Shown: one piece after another, positions 17,532 through 25,400 of the stretch
Position numbering within the stretch: the stretch's first letter is position 1
Layout of the letters: each line of letters starts with the position of its first letter
Assembly: GCA_026390135.1 (NCBI GenBank)
Contig: JAPLGN010000039.1
Location: 1-41,846, forward strand
Length of the DNA: 41,846 bases
Direction of reading: 5' to 3'
Origin: Campylobacterales bacterium
GTDB taxonomy: Bacteria > Campylobacterota > Campylobacteria > Campylobacterales > Sulfurimonadaceae
The notes under the pieces: model-generated
The model's database searches: none
What the model was told of the DNA's origin: nothing
Seen by the model: only the letters and a program-made list of their open reading frames with translations
Program-made: the position numbers and the translations under genes

Positions 17532-18511
17532 TATAAAAGCTCCTTGGCTTTAACAGCAATAAGATGAGGATCAATGTCTCGAATCGAAAAATCATTGCGA
17601 TTGATGTGAAAAATATCAACGTGGGACGGAGATTTAATTCCAATATTTTTTTCCATTGGATATATCATTCGCTCATTGGTCGGACCAAATAGGGTTATAG
17701 AGGGACGATTCATTGCCCACGCGATATGAGTAGGTCCCGTGTCATTTCCAATGATGAGCGTACAGTGAGCAATAAAGTTAACCAGTTCATTTAGAGACAT
17801 TTTTGGAGTGATGACAGCATTTTTAGAATGTTCTTTTATCCAAGAAGCATCACTATATTCCTTCGCACTTCCCCAAACGATATGGCAAGGGTAGGGAAGT
17901 AAATCACAAAGGATTGCGAACTGCTCTTTGGGATAGCATTTACTCTGCCACGATGCTCCGATGACTAGGGAAATTTTATTCTCATGCGGGGTTGATGGGG
18001 TAGGGAACACGGGAGTTTTTTGCTCTATCAACGCATCGGAGTAAGGGATGTTTAACGCTTCGGTTATCACCATCACATTACGCCGTATTACGCTGATTTC
18101 GTAGGGTATAGAAGAAGTAGTGGTATAAAACCACGAGGCGATTGCTTCTCGAGCACTTTGCTTATCAAATCCATGTACGTTACCGGGGAGTAAAGAAGCG
18201 ATGATTGCCGATTTAAGAAGGCCTTGCGCATCGATAATATGATCATAGCGTTTACGGGATTTCAAGGTATGAATCATTTCTTTTAAGAGAGTAAAACTTT
18301 TGGTTTTTTTGAGCCGTTTGAGAGGAACGGGGATCACTTCATGAATCAGAGGATGGCTCTGGAGTATGGGGGCAAATGCCTCTTCAATAAACCAATCAAT
18401 TTCAGCATCAGGGTAATAATTGTGGATGATTTGTAACACGACAGCTGTATTAATGATGTCACCGAGTGCGCTGAGACGGACGATTGCGATACGTAGATTT
18501 GGACTTTTCAT
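17531..18511 (-). CDS. waaC: Lipopolysaccharide heptosyltransferase I
   Basis: A GT9-family glycosyltransferase adding the first L-glycero-D-manno-heptose to Kdo of the LPS inner core in the cytoplasm. The 326 residues begin with IAIVRLSALGDIINTAVVL and contain DAQGLLKSAIIA and the donor-binding GNDTGPTHIAWAMNRPSITLFGPTNE near 255-280. Length is usual. It is first in a two-gene operon with lpxL, and its promoter region faces that of the PDC-sensor gene. Confidence 0.93.
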   Translation of the reverse strand: MKSPNLRIAIVRLSALGDIINTAVVLQIIHNYYPDAEIDWFIEEAFAPILQSHPLIHEVIPVPLKRLKKTKSFTLLKEMIHTLKSRKRYDHIIDAQGLLKSAIIASLLPGNVHGFDKQSAREAIASWFYTTTSSIPYEISVIRRNVMVITEALNIPYSDALIEQKTPVFPTPSTPHENKISLVIGASWQSKCYPKEQFAILCDLLPYPCHIVWGSAKEYSDASWIKEHSKNAVITPKMSLNELVNFIAHCTLIIGNDTGPTHIAWAMNRPSITLFGPTNERMIYPMEKNIGIKSPSHVDIFHINRNDFSIRDIDPHLIAVKAKELL

Positions 18512-18518
18512 AAGGATA

Positions 18519-18542
18519 ACTATAGCGCAACTAAGCTATAAT
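18519..18542. promoter_or_regulatory. Divergent promoter pair between waaC and the PDC-sensor gene
   Basis: TATAGC-N8-GCTATA (18521-18540) is a perfect inverted repeat that carries a -10-like element for each direction: TATAAT at 18537-18542 on the plus strand and TATAGT (complement of 18519-18524) on the minus strand. The symmetry may simply reflect back-to-back promoters. Confidence 0.45.
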
Positions 18543-18575
18543 CCGCATAATTATTAAGAGGTTAGGAGCGCAAAA

Positions 18576-19484
18576 ATGGTTGTTCAAGACATACAGCAAT
18601 TTTCTGAAATTCGCCCAAAAGCACGAGCATATTTTTGTTACCTTTTTCAAAAAAATCTCCCTAATCACCTTCCTTCTGCAACGGTAGAACACATTACAGA
18701 TCGTCTCCGTAAAATCAAAGGAGATTTACCGGGAGTAGAAGCTGTTTATTTATTGGACGCGGCAGGAAATCAAGCAGGCCCTACCTATCTAAAAGGCATA
18801 ATTAAAGAGGACGATATTGGCGAGAATCGTTCCACAAGAGCCTATTATTATCGTGCGATGCATGAACGTCGCTGTACGATTACTGATCCTTATCCTTCGT
18901 TGATAAATGATGAATTAACGGTTACTGCATCGGAGCCTATTTTTGATGAGAATGGTGAAATTATTTATGTGGCGTGTCTGGATATGCCTTTAAATGAAGT
19001 GCTTCGAATCGCTCATCCTTTAGCATTGGAGAGTTTTGCAGGTAAATTTTTTAGAACTATTTATGCTGTTTTTTCAGTTGCTTTAGCCGCGGTTGCTTTA
19101 TTACTATTTATCAAAGGGATAGAAGGCTTTTTCACATACGGACTTGGTAATGCAGAGCATATTGAGATTAAAGATATTTTTGAAGCAACTATTTTGCTTA
19201 CCCTTTCTTTGGCTATATTTGATTTGGTTAAAACTCTTTTTGAAGAAGAAGTTTTGGGGCGTTCCAAAAAAGATCCTGCTTCAGATATACATAAAACAAT
19301 GGTCCGGTTCTTAGGCTCTATTATTATTGCACTCTCAATCGAGGCGCTGATGTTAGTGTTTAAGTTCGCTATGACAGAGCCTGCGATGCTTTTCAATGCT
19401 ATTTATATTATTGGCGGTGTTGCTTCTTTGTTGGTTGGATTGGCTATTTATATCCGTTTTACGCACGATAAGGAGCATACTTGA
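18576..19484 (+). CDS. PDC/Cache-type sensor domain fused to a four-helix membrane domain
   Basis: A 302-residue protein. Residues 1-155 look like a PDC/Cache-type ligand sensor, with GVEAVYLLDAAGNQAGPTYL, RAYYYRAMHERRCTITDPYPS and LTVTASEPIFDENGEIIYVACLD. This is followed by about four hydrophobic helices (165-185, 205-223, 245-268 and 275-295). No output domain (MCP, kinase or GGDEF) is present. No signal peptide or membrane helix precedes the sensor, so by simple topology it would be cytoplasmic, unlike most PDC domains. It overlaps hisH by 4 bp. Function is unknown. Confidence 0.7.
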   Translation: MVVQDIQQFSEIRPKARAYFCYLFQKNLPNHLPSATVEHITDRLRKIKGDLPGVEAVYLLDAAGNQAGPTYLKGIIKEDDIGENRSTRAYYYRAMHERRCTITDPYPSLINDELTVTASEPIFDENGEIIYVACLDMPLNEVLRIAHPLALESFAGKFFRTIYAVFSVALAAVALLLFIKGIEGFFTYGLGNAEHIEIKDIFEATILLTLSLAIFDLVKTLFEEEVLGRSKKDPASDIHKTMVRFLGSIIIALSIEALMLVFKFAMTEPAMLFNAIYIIGGVASLLVGLAIYIRFTHDKEHT

Positions 19485-20092
19485 TAGGAATCGTCGATTA
19501 TAATATAGGCAATCTTGCCAGTGTCAAAAATGCATTTGATTTACTGGGTGAAAAAGTAGTGGTGGAATCAGACCCTGCTAAACTGTGCATGTATGACAAG
19601 CTGATCTTGCCGGGTGTCGGTGCATTTGGGGACGCAATGGAACATTTGCAAAGCCGTGGAATGGATGAAGCAGTACGTGAATATGCCGTGAGCGGAAAAT
19701 ATCTTCTTGGAATTTGTTTGGGAATGCAATTATTGTTTGACTCAAGTGAAGAGTTTGGAATAAATGAGGGGCTTGGGCTTATAAAGGGGCGAGTTGTGGC
19801 ATTTGATACAAGCCGTTTTCATACCCCATTAAAAGTTCCTCATATAGGATGGAATAGGATGTTTACTAAAGAGCATCCGCTATTTGAAGGGTTGGATAAG
19901 GACCATTATCTCTATTTCGTTCACTCGTATCACGCTTTGTGTGATAATGAAGCAGACGGTATCGGAGAAAGTGTTTATGGCTACCGCTTTACGAGTGCCG
20001 TTGCACATGAGAACGTGATGGGCATTCAGCCTCATCCGGAAAAAAGCCATAAAAATGGCTTGAAAATCTTACAAAACTTTATAAATCTCTAA
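19481..20092 (+). CDS. hisH: Imidazole glycerol phosphate synthase, glutaminase subunit HisH
   Basis: Releases ammonia from glutamine for HisF to make imidazole glycerol phosphate and AICAR in histidine synthesis. The 203-residue class I amidotransferase shows the nucleophile Cys79 in [10 protein letters not shown], the oxyanion-loop [11 protein letters not shown], and the catalytic His/Glu pair in [11 protein letters not shown]. The start is TTG at 19481, overlapping the previous stop (TTGA) and placing the protein on the family-typical N-terminus [10 protein letters not shown]. hisA follows after 13 bp. Confidence 0.96.
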   Translation: MIGIVDYNIGNLASVKNAFDLLGEKVVVESDPAKLCMYDKLILPGVGAFGDAMEHLQSRGMDEAVREYAVSGKYLLGICLGMQLLFDSSEEFGINEGLGLIKGRVVAFDTSRFHTPLKVPHIGWNRMFTKEHPLFEGLDKDHYLYFVHSYHALCDNEADGIGESVYGYRFTSAVAHENVMGIQPHPEKSHKNGLKILQNFINL

Positions 20093-20105
20093 AGGCAATA
20101 ACTTC

Positions 20106-20804
20106 ATGACTATTTTCCCCGCAATCGATCTTAAAGACGGTAAAGCTGTTCGTCTCACAAAAGGGCTTATGGAGAGTGCAAAAATCTATTCTGATACCCC
20201 ATGGGAGTTAGTAAAAACATTCGAAGCAATGGGGGCACAATGGGTTCATCTGGTGGACTTGAACGGTGCTTTTGCAGGAGAGCCTAAAAATTTGGAGCAA
20301 ATTCGCGCTATTCGTGAAAATTGTAATGTTAAGCTTCAGCTTGGAGGTGGAATTCGTGATGAAGCGACCATTTTACGTTATTTAGAACTCGGTATTGATC
20401 GTTTGATTTTGGGCTCGATTGCGCTTCGCGATCCTGAATTTGTAAAAGCAATGGCGGCCAAATATCCAATTGTTGTCGGTATTGATGCCATTGATGGATT
20501 TGTAGCGGTTGAGGGATGGGGTGAAGTAAGTTCTATGAGAGCAACGGACTTGGCACGTGCATTTGCGGATGCAGGGGTGGAAGCGATTATCTGTACCGAT
20601 GTGGGTCGTGATGGAACGCTGAGTGGTGTGAATGTCGAGTTTACTCTTGAAATTGCAAGAGCTTCGGGGATACCTACGATTGCCAGTGGTGGAGTAAAAG
20701 ATGATTCAGACATTGAAGCGTTACTTTTAACGGGCGAAATAGAGGGTGTTATTGTCGGAAAAGCATTTTATGAGGGAAGAATTGAACTAAAACGTTTTTT
20801 TTAA
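20106..20804 (+). CDS. hisA: ProFAR isomerase HisA
   Basis: A (beta/alpha)8-barrel that isomerises ProFAR to PRFAR, the step before HisF/HisH. The 232 residues contain the general base Asp8 in [14 protein letters not shown], the first phosphate-binding stretch LQLGGGIRD, the second catalytic Asp in [13 protein letters not shown], and [11 protein letters not shown]. Length fits HisA rather than HisF, and ERRF-type HisF features are absent. It ends the his pair; a 74-bp gap separates it from cheY. Confidence 0.96.
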   Translation: MTIFPAIDLKDGKAVRLTKGLMESAKIYSDTPWELVKTFEAMGAQWVHLVDLNGAFAGEPKNLEQIRAIRENCNVKLQLGGGIRDEATILRYLELGIDRLILGSIALRDPEFVKAMAAKYPIVVGIDAIDGFVAVEGWGEVSSMRATDLARAFADAGVEAIICTDVGRDGTLSGVNVEFTLEIARASGIPTIASGGVKDDSDIEALLLTGEIEGVIVGKAFYEGRIELKRFF

Positions 20805-20878
20805 ACTTCACACAAAGTTCATTTGGCTATTATTGGACAATTATTCTTTAAAATTACATAGATTACAAAGGAAACGCT

Positions 20879-21253
20879 TTGAAATTATTAGTTGTAGATG
20901 ACAGCTCAACAATGCGTCGCATTATTAAAAATACTCTTTCACGTCTTGGTTATGAAGAGGTGCTAGAAGGAGAAGATGGATTTCAAGGATGGGCTGCTCT
21001 AAACGAAAATCCTGATATTGGAATGTTGATCACCGATTGGAATATGCCTGAAATGAATGGGTTGGAATTGGTTAAAAAAGTACGATCAGATGCCCGTTTT
21101 TCCGACCTTCCTATTATTATGGTTACGACAGAAGGGGGAAAAGCAGAAGTAATTACCGCTCTCAAAGCAGGGGTTAACAACTATATTGTTAAACCTTTTA
21201 CTCCTCAAGTCCTCAAAGAAAAACTTTCAGCAGTCCTCGGCACTGAGGCGTAA
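20879..21253 (+). CDS. cheY: Chemotaxis response regulator CheY
   Basis: A single receiver domain of 124 residues that, when phosphorylated by CheA, binds FliM and changes flagellar rotation. The acidic pocket is Asp7/Asp8, the phospho-site Asp53 (ITDWNMPEMNG), Thr83/Thr84, Tyr102 and Lys105 (NYIVKPF). No output domain follows. The start is TTG at 20879 after AAAGGAAACGC, giving the typical MKLLVVDDSSTMRRII. Its stop overlaps the prmA ATG. The cheY-prmA-ftsH order is conserved in Campylobacter. Confidence 0.95.
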   Translation: MKLLVVDDSSTMRRIIKNTLSRLGYEEVLEGEDGFQGWAALNENPDIGMLITDWNMPEMNGLELVKKVRSDARFSDLPIIMVTTEGGKAEVITALKAGVNNYIVKPFTPQVLKEKLSAVLGTEA

Positions 21254-22083
21254 TGCAAGATTATTATTACATGCTGGTGGTTAAGCCATCAGCTCATATT
21301 GAGTTGTTCGGTGATTTTTTAGCTGATGTTATACCTGTCGGTTTCGAAGAGATTGATGATGGGTTTATTGTACGCAGTGAAGAAAATTTAGAGACAGTGA
21401 GTTGGGGAATTGAACAATTTGCTGAAGCGCTTCAAAGTGCGCTTGGTGAGGTGATAGATTTGGAATTGACCCTGAGCAAAGAAAAAAATGACGATTGGAT
21501 TTCTCACTATCAACGCTCGATTACACCAATTGAAATTGCTCCTTTTTACATTCATCCGACATGGGAAGCGCCAAAAGAGGGGATGCTGAATATTGCAATT
21601 GATCCTGCTTTGGCCTTTGGAACAGGACATCATCCAACTACAGCATCATGTTTGCGAGCCATAGCCAGTTATGTCAAAGAGGACAATACCCTTATGGATG
21701 TTGGGTGCGGCAGCGGTATTTTAGCAATGGCGGCATTACGTAAAGGAGCCATCGTTGATGCGTGTGATACTGATCCGCTTTCCGTTGAAAATACGATTGT
21801 CAATGCCCAACAAAATGGGCTATCATTCCGTCGATTATGGGAAGGGCCTATTCAAGAGACAAATGAGGTATATGATGTTATCGTTGCCAATATTGTTGCT
21901 GATGTCCTTGTCTTTATTGCCAGCGATCTAAAAAAACGGTTACGTGAGGGGGGAATATTAATTCTCTCAGGAATAATGGATAAATATGAAGATAAAGTTC
22001 TACGCGCATACAAAACATACGAGCTTAGTGAACGAATCGTTGAAAACGAATGGGTAACGCTCGTATTAACCAAAAAGGAATAA
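21253..22083 (+). CDS. prmA: Ribosomal protein L11 methyltransferase
   Basis: Transfers methyl groups from SAM to ribosomal protein L11. The 276-residue protein has an N-terminal substrate domain, the linker motif DPALAFGTGHHPTT and a Rossmann methyltransferase domain with motif I DVGCGSGILAMAALR and NIVADVL (an NPPY-like loop typical of PrmA is NIVA here). It starts on the last base of the cheY stop (TAATG). ftsH begins 4 bp after its stop. Confidence 0.94.
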   Translation: MQDYYYMLVVKPSAHIELFGDFLADVIPVGFEEIDDGFIVRSEENLETVSWGIEQFAEALQSALGEVIDLELTLSKEKNDDWISHYQRSITPIEIAPFYIHPTWEAPKEGMLNIAIDPALAFGTGHHPTTASCLRAIASYVKEDNTLMDVGCGSGILAMAALRKGAIVDACDTDPLSVENTIVNAQQNGLSFRRLWEGPIQETNEVYDVIVANIVADVLVFIASDLKKRLREGGILILSGIMDKYEDKVLRAYKTYELSERIVENEWVTLVLTKKE

Positions 22084-22087
22084 TCAC

Positions 22088-24013
22088 GTGGCACAACCAG
22101 AAAAACCGACTCCATCGAATAAAAATGATAATTTTTTTAACAAAAATCCTTTAATTACTTTTGCCATCTTTTCAATTGTTATTATTATGCTTTTTAAAGC
22201 ATTTGTCGGCGATGGCGGTGACTTAAGCTCAAAAGTAAATGGCTCATCTGCAACACGTACTCAAGAAGTAAGTTATGCAGAGCTTAAAAAGCTGATTATC
22301 AACAAGCAAGTAGAAAAAGTAGCAATTGGTCAGACGTATATTCGTGCATTAAGTGCAGATGGTTCGAGCAAAACAGCGTATACAACTCGTCGTATTTTGG
22401 GAGAAGATACCAAGCTAACTGACCTTTTGGATAAGCAAAATATTGATTACAGCGGCTTTAATGAGAGCAATTGGTTTACTGAAATGTTCGGTTGGCTATT
22501 TCCTTTCTTGATTATTATTGCGATTTGGATGTTTTTTGCGGGTCGGATGCAAAAAAGTATGGGTGGTGGAATTCTGGGAATGGGAAGCTCTAAAAAGCTG
22601 GTCAATTCTGAAAAGCCAAAAACCAAATTTGATGATGTTGCAGGTGCTCAAGAGGCAAAAGAAGAAGTTTTAGAAATTGTTGATTTTTTACGTTCACCTG
22701 GTCGATATGTCGAGTTAGGGGCAAAGATTCCAAAAGGGGTTCTTCTTGTTGGAAGTCCAGGAACCGGAAAAACTTTATTAGCAAAAGCAGTTGCCGGTGA
22801 AGCGGATGTTCCATTTTTCTCGGTTTCAGGTTCGAGCTTTATCGAAATGTTTGTTGGCGTAGGTGCTGCACGGGTACGCGATTTGTTCGAGCAGGCTAAA
22901 AAAGATGCCCCTTCAATTATTTTTATCGACGAGATTGACGCGATTGGAAAAAGTCGTGCTGCGGGTGGAATGATGGGCGGTAACGATGAGCGTGAGCAAA
23001 CCCTAAATCAGCTGCTAGCAGAGATGGACGGCTTTGGTACAGATACTCCGGTTATTATTTTGGCAGCAACGAATCGTCCCGAAATCCTTGATCCAGCCTT
23101 ACTCCGTCCCGGACGATTTGACCGCCAAGTATTGGTGGATAAGCCGGATTATCAAGGGCGTATTGACATTTTAAATGTTCATATTAAAGGTGTTAAAATC
23201 GACAGTGAGGCTGATCTTGAAGAGATTGCTCGACTAACAGCAGGTCTTGCCGGAGCAGATTTGGCGAATATTATCAATGAAGCTGCATTACTCGCAGGAC
23301 GAAAAAGTCAAAAAACTGTTCGTCAAGCTGATTTACGAGAAGCAGTTGAACGTGCTATTGCAGGTCTTTCTAAAAAGAGCCGTAGAATAGATGAAAAAGA
23401 GAAGCGCATCGTTGCATATCATGAGAGTGGTCATGCACTTTTAGCGGAGACGACCAGAGGAGCTAAAAAAGTTTCAAAAGTTTCTATTGTTCCTCGTGGA
23501 CTAGCTGCACTTGGGTATACCCTTAATACTCCTGAAGAGAATAAGTACTTAATGCAGCGTCATGAACTGATTGCGGAGATTGATGTATTGCTTGCTGGAC
23601 GTTCAGCGGAAGAGGTCTTTATTGGAGAAATAAGTACAGGTGCAGCTAACGATTTAGAGCGTGCAACGGACATTCTCAAAGCAATGGTACAGATGTATGG
23701 CATGAGTGATGTTGCTGGATTAATGGTTCTCGAAAAACAGCGCAGTACTTTCTTGGGCGGAGGAATGACGCAATCCAAAGAGTACAGTGAAAAAATGGCT
23801 GAAGAGATGGACCAGTTTATTAAAAATACGCTTCAAGAACGTTATGGCGAAGTTAAAATACGACTTGAAGAATATCGCGATGCTATCGAAAAAATGGTAG
23901 AATTGTTGTATTCAAAAGAAAATATTACGGGCGATCAAGTTCGTGATATTATCGAAAAATACGAGCTGGAAAATAATATTGAGACGAAGCTATCCCCTAA
24001 AAAAGCACTATAG
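22088..24013 (+). CDS. ftsH: ATP-dependent zinc metalloprotease FtsH
   Basis: A membrane-anchored AAA protease that degrades misassembled membrane proteins and short-lived regulators. The 641 residues show TM1 (about 22-40), a periplasmic domain, TM2 (about 134-151), Walker A GSPGTGKT (222-229), Walker [12 protein letters not shown] (277-287), the pore motif FVGV, the second region of homology with RPGRFDRQ, and the zinc-binding HESGH near residue 446. Length is usual. The start is GTG at 22088; no better start is nearby. Confidence 0.97.
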   Translation: MAQPEKPTPSNKNDNFFNKNPLITFAIFSIVIIMLFKAFVGDGGDLSSKVNGSSATRTQEVSYAELKKLIINKQVEKVAIGQTYIRALSADGSSKTAYTTRRILGEDTKLTDLLDKQNIDYSGFNESNWFTEMFGWLFPFLIIIAIWMFFAGRMQKSMGGGILGMGSSKKLVNSEKPKTKFDDVAGAQEAKEEVLEIVDFLRSPGRYVELGAKIPKGVLLVGSPGTGKTLLAKAVAGEADVPFFSVSGSSFIEMFVGVGAARVRDLFEQAKKDAPSIIFIDEIDAIGKSRAAGGMMGGNDEREQTLNQLLAEMDGFGTDTPVIILAATNRPEILDPALLRPGRFDRQVLVDKPDYQGRIDILNVHIKGVKIDSEADLEEIARLTAGLAGADLANIINEAALLAGRKSQKTVRQADLREAVERAIAGLSKKSRRIDEKEKRIVAYHESGHALLAETTRGAKKVSKVSIVPRGLAALGYTLNTPEENKYLMQRHELIAEIDVLLAGRSAEEVFIGEISTGAANDLERATDILKAMVQMYGMSDVAGLMVLEKQRSTFLGGGMTQSKEYSEKMAEEMDQFIKNTLQERYGEVKIRLEEYRDAIEKMVELLYSKENITGDQVRDIIEKYELENNIETKLSPKKAL

Positions 24014-24021
24014 GAGTTTTT

Positions 24022-24666
24022 ATGGCAATGCACACTGACACCTTTATCCTCTCTAAGCAAGGATGGCTTCCAATCGTATTGGCAGCTACTGTTTTACTCT
24101 TTTTTATAATGACGGGATTGCATCTTTTTCAATTTCTTACTAGTGCACTCTTGATTTCCTTTTTGATTCTTTTTCGAAATCCTGAACGTAATGCATTGTT
24201 GGGCGAAGCCGTCTCTATTATCAGCAGTGTTGATGGGGTTGTTTTGGGGATTGAAGAGGCACTTATAAATGACCGGATGATGAAAAAAATTACACTTCTT
24301 AACGGACTGTGGAATGTATCCATGCTTCGTGCTCCTTTTGATGGGGTTATGGAAGGTTATCGTATTCGTCATGGTGTTTCGTTGGCACTGCATCATCCTC
24401 TCTCTGAGGCATTAAATGAAAAAGTAGTTCTCTCTTTTAAATCTGTTACGGGTAATGAGATTTTTATGGAGCATTTAAGTGATCGAAGCTGTTTCCCGAT
24501 TGCTATTGATGTGGAAGAAGGTGTAAAGATGAAAGAAGGCTCTCGCTATGGTTTCTTAGCTCGGGGCAGAACGATTCTTTACCTTCCAAGCAATGTCACT
24601 TTAAAAGTTCATCCGGGCGCTGATGTGCGAGCAGGTGAGAGCGTCATTGGACGCTTTGATGCGTAA
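24022..24666 (+). CDS. Phosphatidylserine decarboxylase-like membrane protein lacking the canonical Gly-Ser cleavage site
   Basis: A 214-residue protein with two N-terminal hydrophobic helices (about 16-50) and a Psd fold: WNVSMLRAPFDG (97-108) and a C-terminal GRTILYLPSNVTLKVHPGADVRAGESV block (182-208). Short Psd enzymes cut themselves at Gly-Ser in a segment like FGSRVDVYLP to make the pyruvoyl cofactor; the matching place here reads ARGRTILYLP, with no serine. The only Gly-Ser nearby (173-174, KEGSRYG) lies outside that site. Campylobacter carries a similar Psd-related gene between ftsH and pssA. It may be inactive or have another role. It overlaps pssA by 8 bp. Confidence 0.75.
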   Translation: MAMHTDTFILSKQGWLPIVLAATVLLFFIMTGLHLFQFLTSALLISFLILFRNPERNALLGEAVSIISSVDGVVLGIEEALINDRMMKKITLLNGLWNVSMLRAPFDGVMEGYRIRHGVSLALHHPLSEALNEKVVLSFKSVTGNEIFMEHLSDRSCFPIAIDVEEGVKMKEGSRYGFLARGRTILYLPSNVTLKVHPGADVRAGESVIGRFDA

Positions 24667-25375
24667 AGATCCTCCGCCCATCGCCTACCTTTTCCCAAAT
24701 TTTTTCACCGCTGCGTCTATTTTTTCAGGTTTTTATTCTATTTCTCTTGCGCTGCAAAGCTCATTTGAAAGTGCCTCATGGTTTATTTTTCTTGCCTTGA
24801 TTTTTGATGGCCTGGATGGACGTGTTGCACGTTTTACCAACACTGCAACTCATTTTGGCGTTGAGTTTGATTCCTTGGCTGATATTGTGGCATTTGGGGT
24901 TGCCCCTGCATTGTTGATGTATCTCTATATCGGAGATGAGTATGGCCGGATTGGTATTGTTGCTAGTGCATTGTTTATCATTTTTGGTGCCGTTAGATTG
25001 GCCCGTTTTAATGTTATGACGTCACGTATAGAGCCTTCTGTATTTATCGGTCTTCCTATTCCTACTGCGGCTATTATGATCTCAATCGCTATTTTACTCA
25101 TGGAACGCTATTCGCAAATGGATCATATTCATCTGCTTCTTTTACCTCTTTCCATACTCTTATCGGTTCTGATGGTAAGTAATATTCGCTACCCCAGTTT
25201 CAAAAAACTCAATATGCGGGCCATGCACTTTACTCGTTTTTTAATCGGGGTGATTCTTCTAGCATTGATGGTCTTTGTGTATCCTATCGAGGGGATGGCG
25301 TTGCTTGGGGCAATGTATCTTTTATATGGGCCTCTCAGAGCAACCTATTATCTTGTTCGACGGATGGTTGGATAA
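24659..25375 (+). CDS. pssA: CDP-diacylglycerol-serine O-phosphatidyltransferase
   Basis: Makes phosphatidylserine from CDP-diacylglycerol and serine in the inner membrane. The 238-residue polytopic protein carries the CDP-alcohol phosphotransferase motif as DGLDGRVARFTNTATHFG followed by EFDSLAD near residues 42-67, and about seven membrane helices. I chose ATG 24659 (MRKDPPPIAYLFPNFFTA), which fits family N-termini and overlaps the previous stop by 8 bp. A GTG at 24623 would add 12 residues deep inside the previous gene. Confidence 0.93.
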   Translation: MRKDPPPIAYLFPNFFTAASIFSGFYSISLALQSSFESASWFIFLALIFDGLDGRVARFTNTATHFGVEFDSLADIVAFGVAPALLMYLYIGDEYGRIGIVASALFIIFGAVRLARFNVMTSRIEPSVFIGLPIPTAAIMISIAILLMERYSQMDHIHLLLLPLSILLSVLMVSNIRYPSFKKLNMRAMHFTRFLIGVILLALMVFVYPIEGMALLGAMYLLYGPLRATYYLVRRMVG

Positions 25376-25400
25376 GAATTGCTGTGAGTAAGAAAGTTGT

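Noticed and set aside
20545-20565. Second sigma-54 promoter (TTGGCACGTGCATTTGC)
   Set aside because: The -24/-12 spacing is one base too long and it lies inside hisA.
24538-24547. Gly173-Ser174 of the Psd-like protein as the cleavage site
   Set aside because: It lies about ten residues before the place where the family's GS normally aligns relative to the YLP block; kept only as a caveat.
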